DNA of 8,849 nt from assembly GCA_027035825.1 (NCBI GenBank), contig JALVTX010000110.1, positions 1 to 8,849 on the forward strand. The letters run 5' to 3'. This document shows, piece after piece, positions 4,437 through 8,849 of this stretch. The notes under the pieces are model-generated. The model did no database searches and was not told where the DNA came from. It saw only the letters and a program-made list of their open reading frames with translations. The position numbers and the translations under genes were made by a program. This DNA comes from Mariprofundaceae bacterium (GTDB lineage: Bacteria; Pseudomonadota; Zetaproteobacteria; Mariprofundales; Mariprofundaceae). Each line of letters starts with the position of its first letter. Position 1 is the stretch's first letter.

Positions 4437-5518
4437 TGCCAGTACACCCTGCCCCTGGATTCGATGGCCACGCGCATGACCAGTCCCAGCGCCAGCAGCA
4501 TCGTCAGCAGCGCCGAGCCGCCGTAGCTGACGAACGGCAGCGGCACGCCCACCACCGGCAGCACGCCGGTCACCATGCCGATGTTGATGGCGGCATAGAG
4601 CGTGAAGATGGTGGCCACGCCGATGCAGATGAGGCTGCCGAAGCGGGTGGCCGCGCGTCGCGCGATGGCCAGGATGCGGGCAATCATCACCACGTAAAGC
4701 AGCAGCAGCACCGACGCCGCCACGAAGCCCCCCTCCTCGGCCAGCACCGCGAAGATGAAATCCGTGTGCTGCTCGGGCAGGAAGTGCAGCCGGGCCTGCG
4801 TGCCGTGCAGGAAGCCCTTGCCAAAGATGCCGCCGGAGCCGATGGCGATCATGGACTGGATGACGTGGTAGCCCGCGCCCAGCGGGTCGGACTGCGGGTT
4901 CAGGAAGGTGAGCACGCGCTGTTTCTGGTAGGCGTGCATGTGCTGCCAGACGAACGGTAGCGCGGCCAGCATCAGGCCCAAGCCGCCAGCGGCCCAGCGC
5001 CAGGGCAGACCGGCCGCCACCAGCATCACCGCGCCGGCGGCGGCCAGCACCAGCGTCGTGCCCAGGTCGGGCTGGATGATGATGAGCCCGGCGGGCATGG
5101 CGATCATGGCCACGGCCACCGCGGCATTCTTTTTGGAGGCCGCGTCGCGCGACGCGAACCAGTGGGCCAGCGCCAGCATCAGCGCCCACTTCATCAGCTC
5201 CGAGGGCTGCACGTGGAAGGCGCCAAGATCGAGCCAGCGCCGCGCGCCCATCTGCACCTGGCCCACCAGGGGCACCAGCGCCAGCGCCAGCAGCGCCAGC
5301 GCGTAGGCCGGCCAGGCCAGGAGCCCCGCCGCCCGCAGCGGCGTGAAGCACACGGCCAGAAAGCCGGCCATTCCCGTCAGCCAGTAGATGATCTGGCGAT
5401 GCCACAGATGCAGGCCGCCCTGATGCACGGCCGCGTACAGCGTGGTCAGCCCCAGTGCCGCGAGGCACGCCAGGCACAGGAGCAGCACCGCGTCCATGCG
5501 CTTCAGCGTGTCCATCAT
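4412..5518 (-). CDS. rodA: Peptidoglycan glycosyltransferase RodA (MrdB)
   Basis: This is a SEDS-family glycosyltransferase that polymerises lipid II into glycan strands for lateral wall growth, paired with the PBP2 transpeptidase in the inner membrane. The 368 residues match the family (E. coli 370), with about ten hydrophobic segments. Conserved blocks are VQMGARRWLDLGAFHVQPSE (88-107), IIQPDLGTTLVL (147-158), GYHVIQSMIAIGSGGIFGKG (216-235) and FLPEQHTDFIFAVLAEE (246-262), whose Asp253 aligns with the essential Asp262 of E. coli RodA. The C-terminal signature GVLPVVGVPLPFVSYGGSA is at 318-336. Tandem ATGs stand at 5518 and 5515. The first overlaps the mrdA stop as ATGA and is chosen. It is the last gene of the operon, and rlpA or dacA do not follow. 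Confidence 0.98.
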   Translation of the reverse strand: MMDTLKRMDAVLLLCLACLAALGLTTLYAAVHQGGLHLWHRQIIYWLTGMAGFLAVCFTPLRAAGLLAWPAYALALLALALVPLVGQVQMGARRWLDLGAFHVQPSELMKWALMLALAHWFASRDAASKKNAAVAVAMIAMPAGLIIIQPDLGTTLVLAAAGAVMLVAAGLPWRWAAGGLGLMLAALPFVWQHMHAYQKQRVLTFLNPQSDPLGAGYHVIQSMIAIGSGGIFGKGFLHGTQARLHFLPEQHTDFIFAVLAEEGGFVAASVLLLLYVVMIARILAIARRAATRFGSLICIGVATIFTLYAAINIGMVTGVLPVVGVPLPFVSYGGSALLTMLLALGLVMRVAIESRGRVYWQRPGSPLA

Positions 5519-7320
5519 CGCGCGCGCTCCCGCGAGGCGAGCGGTTGCGCCTGCTTCGACTCGGCCGCCGCCGCGCGCAGCAATGCCGCCGCCACGGGCG
5601 CCGCGGCGCTGCCGCCGTGGCCGCCATGCTCGACAAAAACCGCGAAGGCGATGCGCGGCTTATCCACCGGCGCGAAGCCGACGAACCAGGCATGGTCGCG
5701 GTGGAGATAGCTCAGCGTTTTGGCATCGGAGCCCTTCACGTCTTGCGCCTTGGCGATCACCTGGGCGGTGCCGGTCTTGCCGGCCGCGGGCCAGGGCAGC
5801 CCGCGCAGGGCCGCGTGCGCGGTGCCGTGGGGGTTGGCCACGACATCGCGCATGGCGCGCCGGATGATGGCCAGTTGGGCGGGGCTCACGTCCAGCGCGC
5901 GCGTCACGCGCGGCGGCGCGTCGGCCAGCAGGTTCGGCGCCAGCAGCCGGCCGCCGTTGGCGATGGCGGCGGCGAAGCGCGCCAGTTGCAGCGGCGTGGC
6001 CGTCACCTCGCCCTGGCCGATGGCGGTGATCATCGTCTCGCCCCGGAACCAATGGCGCCAGCGGCGGCCGGCGCGCTTCCTGGGCCCCGGCACGGTGCCC
6101 GTGGCCTCCGGCCCCAGCCGGATGCCCGTGTGCTGGCCAAAACCCCAGCGGGCCGCCTCCTCGCTGATGGCGGGCATGCCGAGCTGGTCGCCCAGCTCGT
6201 AGAAGTAGACGTCGCAGGATTCCACGATGGCCTTGTGCAGGTTCACCCGGCCGTGGCCGGTGCGTTTCCAGCAGCGCAGCTTGCGGTCGGCCAGCTCCAG
6301 AAAGCCCTCGCACTGCGTGGAGGCTGTCGCCAGCGGCGCGCCCCGCCGCAGGCCGGCCAGGCCGACCAGCAGCTTGAAGGTGGAGGCCGGCGGGAACGCC
6401 GCCTGCAGGGCGCGGTTCAGCAGCGGGTGGCGCGGATCGTTCACCCAGGCCTGCCATTGCTCGGTTTCCAGGCCCGTGATGAAGCGATTGGGCGCGAATC
6501 CCGGCTGGCTGAGCAGGGCCAGCACCTCGCCGGTGTTCACGTCCAGCGCCACCACGGCGCCGGCGCGGTCGCCCAGCGCCCGGGCGGCCGCCTGTTGCAG
6601 GCGCGCGTCCAGCGCCAGCCGCACGCGCTGGCCCATGACCGGCGGAATGCGCTTGAACACGTCCACCCGGCGGCCGTGCGCGTCCACCTCCTCGTACTGC
6701 GCGCCCGGCTTGCCGTGCAGCCTGTCCTCGAACAGCCGCTCCACGCCGCTGCGGCCCACCTTCTCGGTGGGCAGGACGCCGGCGCGCACGTCCTCCGGGC
6801 CGGCCAGCGAGAGGTAGCCGATGAGGTGCGAGGTCAGCGCCCCGAAGGGATAGAAGCGGTGGGTGCCGACGCGCACGTCCACGCCCGGCATCGCGTACAG
6901 CCGCGCGGCGATGGGCGCGGCCTGGCTCCAGTCCAGCTTGTCGGCCAGCAGCACGGGGCGGTCCGGCCGGGCGCGACGGATGCGCGCGCGCAGCCGCCGG
7001 AGTCGGGCGTTGCTCCAGCCGAGCATGCCTTGCAGGCGCTTCAGCGTTGCTTCCAGGTGCTCGACGCGCTCGGGGATCAGGGTCAGCCGCCAGGAGATGT
7101 GGTTGACGGCCAGTCCCCGGCCATGGCGATCCACGATTTCGCCCCGCGTGGGCGGGACGGGCACGATGTTGACTCGGTTGCGCTCGGCCTTTTCCAAGAG
7201 GCCCCGGTGCTGGATCCACTGCAAATCCAGCAATCGGGCCGCGAGCAGCAGCGGCAACAGCAGGCCGATGAGCTGCAAGAGCAGCAACCGGCGCTCGAAG
7301 ATGCGTCGGATTTCAAGCAT
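5515..7320 (-). CDS. mrdA: Penicillin-binding protein 2, elongasome transpeptidase
   Basis: This is a class B penicillin-binding protein that cross-links peptidoglycan during cell elongation. It is anchored by one N-terminal membrane helix and active in the periplasm with RodA. The product has 601 residues (E. coli PBP2 633). The membrane segment lies at about 11-33, and the pedestal domain begins with NIVPVPPTRGEIVDRHGRGL (51-70). The transpeptidase motifs are all present: STFK at 313-316 with nucleophile Ser313, SCD at 368-370, and KTG at 515-517 (AAGKTGTAQ). GHGRVN (355-360) and GQGEVTATPLQLARF (435-449) are typical of PBP2. The ATG at 7320 lies inside the end of mreD (8-base overlap). The frame extends ten codons further upstream, but that extension is wholly within mreD and precedes the normal N-terminus. 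Confidence 0.98.
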   Translation of the reverse strand: MLEIRRIFERRLLLLQLIGLLLPLLLAARLLDLQWIQHRGLLEKAERNRVNIVPVPPTRGEIVDRHGRGLAVNHISWRLTLIPERVEHLEATLKRLQGMLGWSNARLRRLRARIRRARPDRPVLLADKLDWSQAAPIAARLYAMPGVDVRVGTHRFYPFGALTSHLIGYLSLAGPEDVRAGVLPTEKVGRSGVERLFEDRLHGKPGAQYEEVDAHGRRVDVFKRIPPVMGQRVRLALDARLQQAAARALGDRAGAVVALDVNTGEVLALLSQPGFAPNRFITGLETEQWQAWVNDPRHPLLNRALQAAFPPASTFKLLVGLAGLRRGAPLATASTQCEGFLELADRKLRCWKRTGHGRVNLHKAIVESCDVYFYELGDQLGMPAISEEAARWGFGQHTGIRLGPEATGTVPGPRKRAGRRWRHWFRGETMITAIGQGEVTATPLQLARFAAAIANGGRLLAPNLLADAPPRVTRALDVSPAQLAIIRRAMRDVVANPHGTAHAALRGLPWPAAGKTGTAQVIAKAQDVKGSDAKTLSYLHRDHAWFVGFAPVDKPRIAFAVFVEHGGHGGSAAAPVAAALLRAAAAESKQAQPLASRERAR

Positions 7321-7726
7321 GGCGGTGTTCGAGCGCCTCGACCATGGCATGCCAGACCGGCACGCAGCAGGCCATCGTCAGCAGCCACGAGGCGAGGCTC
7401 CAGCCGTGCCAGAGCATCGGCGCCGTCAGCGCCATCATCAATGCCAGTCGTTGCGGCAGCCCCGGCCCCGCCTGCGCATCCAGCCGCGACACGGCCCAGG
7501 GATAGAGACAGCCGACGGGAAACGCGCCCCATGGCGACCAGTAGAGCGCGAGATCATGCAGCAGCAGGGCCGGCAGCGCCCAAGGCCAGGCATGCCGGCG
7601 GGCCAGCAGGGCGGCCGCGAGCAGGGCTAGCGCCCAGTCGGGCTGCGGCGTGCCGCCCGCGGCCAGGTTTAGCCCCAGGCCGGCGAACGCCAGCGTCAAC
7701 ACCAGGACGGGAATCGGCGAGATCAT
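7313..7726 (-). CDS. mreD: Rod shape-determining membrane protein MreD
   Basis: This is a small integral membrane protein of the elongasome that works with MreC and MreB in positioning wall synthesis. The 137 residues are mostly hydrophobic, with about five membrane segments, starting at residues 4-23. Sequence conservation in MreD is low. The blocks ALLLHDLALYWSPWGAFPVG (55-74) and the tryptophan-rich C-terminal spans fit the family, and the identification rests as much on its place between mreC and mrdA. It is somewhat shorter than E. coli MreD (162). The ATG at 7726 overlaps the mreC stop as ATGA, and the gene's own stop overlaps the mrdA start, which suggests translational coupling on both sides. 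Confidence 0.92.
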   Translation of the reverse strand: MISPIPVLVLTLAFAGLGLNLAAGGTPQPDWALALLAAALLARRHAWPWALPALLLHDLALYWSPWGAFPVGCLYPWAVSRLDAQAGPGLPQRLALMMALTAPMLWHGWSLASWLLTMACCVPVWHAMVEALEHRHA

Positions 7727-8553
7727 GGCCGGGCGTCGGAATCGGCCGCCGCCGCGGCCGGCGTCTTGCGCGAGGCGATGGACAGCCAGGCGTCCCGTCG
7801 CCAGGTTGCCACCGGCTCGGCCTCCACCTCGGCGAAGAGGCTGCCGGCCACGGGGCGAACGCGGGTGACGCGGGCCACCGGGATGCCCGGCGGGAACACG
7901 CCGCCGGCGCCGCTGGTGACCAGCACGCTGCCCGGGGGCGGCGCATCGGCCAGCGGCACGAAGTCCACCCGCAGGCGCTCGCCTTGGCCGCGCACCAGCG
8001 CCGCCAGCCGTCTTCCCGGCAACGTGACCGGCGCCGAGAGCGAGGCGTCCAGGATGGTGCGCACGGCGGCGCGCCGTCCGCGCGTCTCGGAAACCAGGCC
8101 CACCAGCCCGTTGCGCGAGACGACCACGTCGCCCGCGCTGGCGTCGGCCTGGGTGAAGAGCAGCAGCCGCTGGCTCATCTGGTCGGGGCTGCGGCCCAGC
8201 ACCTTGGCCGCCCGCCAGCGGAATCCCGGGATGTCCTTCAGCTTCAGCAGGGCCCGGAGCTGGCGGTTCTCGGCCCGCAGCGCGTTCAGCTCCTGGCGGG
8301 CGCCGGCCTGCCGCTCCAGCGCGGCGCGCAGGCGGCGGTTTTCCTCGGTCAGGCGGGATTGGTTGGTGAACCAGAGACGCGTGGCGCGCCACCAGCGGGC
8401 GGGCGCCTGAAGCGCATCCACCAGCGGGAACAGATCCAGGTCAAGGCGCGGGCCGATCGGCAGCGGCTGGATGGCATAAAGGGTCGCCAATCCCGCCAGG
8501 GCGCCGGCCCACCAACGCAGTCGCCACCAGCGGCGCCAGGCTCGCCGCGGCAC
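7723..8553 (-). CDS. mreC: Rod shape-determining protein MreC
   Basis: This is a bitopic inner-membrane protein whose periplasmic part binds and activates PBP2/RodA, linking MreB to wall synthesis. The 276 residues show a basic N-terminus, a membrane helix (about 15-29), a coiled coil with heptad-like Leu and Glu/Arg (about 62-106, including LTEENRRLRAALERQ), then the two beta-barrel domains with SRNGLVGLVSETRGR and LVTSGAGGVFPPGIPVARV, both typical of MreC. A short Ala-rich tail (PAAAAADSDARP) ends the protein. The start is GTG at 8553, 3 bases after the mreB stop, and is supported by GAGGAA in the end of mreB. No in-frame ATG gives a better N-terminus. Confidence 0.97.
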   Translation of the reverse strand: MPRRAWRRWWRLRWWAGALAGLATLYAIQPLPIGPRLDLDLFPLVDALQAPARWWRATRLWFTNQSRLTEENRRLRAALERQAGARQELNALRAENRQLRALLKLKDIPGFRWRAAKVLGRSPDQMSQRLLLFTQADASAGDVVVSRNGLVGLVSETRGRRAAVRTILDASLSAPVTLPGRRLAALVRGQGERLRVDFVPLADAPPPGSVLVTSGAGGVFPPGIPVARVTRVRPVAGSLFAEVEAEPVATWRRDAWLSIASRKTPAAAAADSDARP

Positions 8554-8556
8554 GGC

Positions 8557-8849
8557 TTATTCCTCGAACAGCACGTCCCGCATGCGATCCAGTTCTTCGA
8601 GAACGCGGCCGCAGCCCATCACCACGCAGCGCAGCGGATCCTCGGCGATGGTGACGGGGAGCGAGGTTTCCTCCCGGATCAGTTGATCGAGGCCGGAGAG
8701 CAGCGCGCCGCCGCCGGTGAGCACGATGCCCTTGTCCACGATGTCGGCGGCAAGCTCCGGCGGCGTGCGCTCCAGGCAGACCTTGATGCCCTCGATGATG
8801 GCGTTCACCGGCTCGGTGATGGCCTCGAGGATTTCGGAGTCGTCCAGCG
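8557..8849 (-). CDS. mreB: Rod shape-determining protein MreB, C-terminal part
   Basis: This is a bacterial actin homologue that forms membrane-bound filaments directing lateral wall synthesis. Only about the last 97 residues lie in the window; the start is beyond the right edge. The visible part reads LDDSEILEAITEPVNAIIEG and then GIVLTGGGALLSGLDQLI, the second adenosine-binding signature of the actin/MreB fold, followed by LPVTIAEDPLRCVVMGCGRV and a normal C-terminus DVLFEE. The reading frame is intact. It is the first gene visible in the mreBCD-mrdA-rodA operon, so the operon promoter lies outside the window. Confidence 0.98.
   Translation of the reverse strand, partial: LDDSEILEAITEPVNAIIEGIKVCLERTPPELAADIVDKGIVLTGGGALLSGLDQLIREETSLPVTIAEDPLRCVVMGCGRVLEELDRMRDVLFEE
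8560..8565 (-). promoter_or_regulatory. Ribosome binding site of mreC inside the mreB 3' end
   Basis: GAGGAA on the minus strand, formed by the two final Glu codons of mreB, lies 6 bases before the GTG start of mreC. It supports the non-ATG start and translation of mreC from the mreB message. Confidence 0.75.

Noticed and set aside
2399..5518. Shared ATGATGGAC start sequence of grxD and rodA as a repeated element
   Set aside because: Both arise from a tandem ATG overlapping the upstream TGA stop followed by an Asp codon. Similarity stops there, so coincidence is enough.
3960..5693. 577-codon minus-strand frame across rodA and the TSUP gene
   Set aside because: It is a shifted frame of rodA fused to antisense of the TSUP gene, with Arg/Ala/Gly-rich low-complexity sequence and no family motifs.

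Overview
The window is a GC-rich stretch of ordinary bacterial chromosome. Gene content and protein similarity point to a beta- or gammaproteobacterium; the sequence alone does not fix the genus. Eleven protein genes are well supported: nine are complete, and two (hpf at the left edge, mreB at the right edge) are cut by the window. I see no rRNA, tRNA, CRISPR array, insertion sequence or phage gene.

Left block (about 1-2653, all minus strand, read right to left): bolA-grxD, a two-gene unit with overlapping stop and start codons that encodes a BolA-family protein and a CGFS monothiol glutaredoxin (iron-sulfur cluster handling). It is followed by rpoN (sigma-54) and hpf (a long-form ribosome hibernation factor). 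A good sigma-70-like promoter lies between grxD and rpoN. The hpf ribosome binding site is inside the last codons of rpoN.

Middle (2654-4392): a 300-base divergent spacer, then plus-strand purN (GAR transformylase) and a TSUP-family (TauE/SafE-like) membrane protein. The spacer holds the most unusual structure in the window: three consecutive stem-loops in the purN leader. The 3' arm of the first can also pair with the third, and a 27-codon reading frame ends immediately after the first.

Right block (4412-8849, minus strand): mreB-mreC-mreD-mrdA-rodA, the elongasome operon for rod shape, packed with 3-base gaps or overlapping stop and start codons. MreB filaments, MreC and MreD organise the PBP2 transpeptidase and the RodA glycosyltransferase for lateral wall growth. 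rodA ends convergent with the TSUP gene across a 19-base gap that contains a strong hairpin without a T-run.

I found no convincing new multi-gene system. The candidates for something undescribed are cis-regulatory: the purN leader and the rpoN 5' region.
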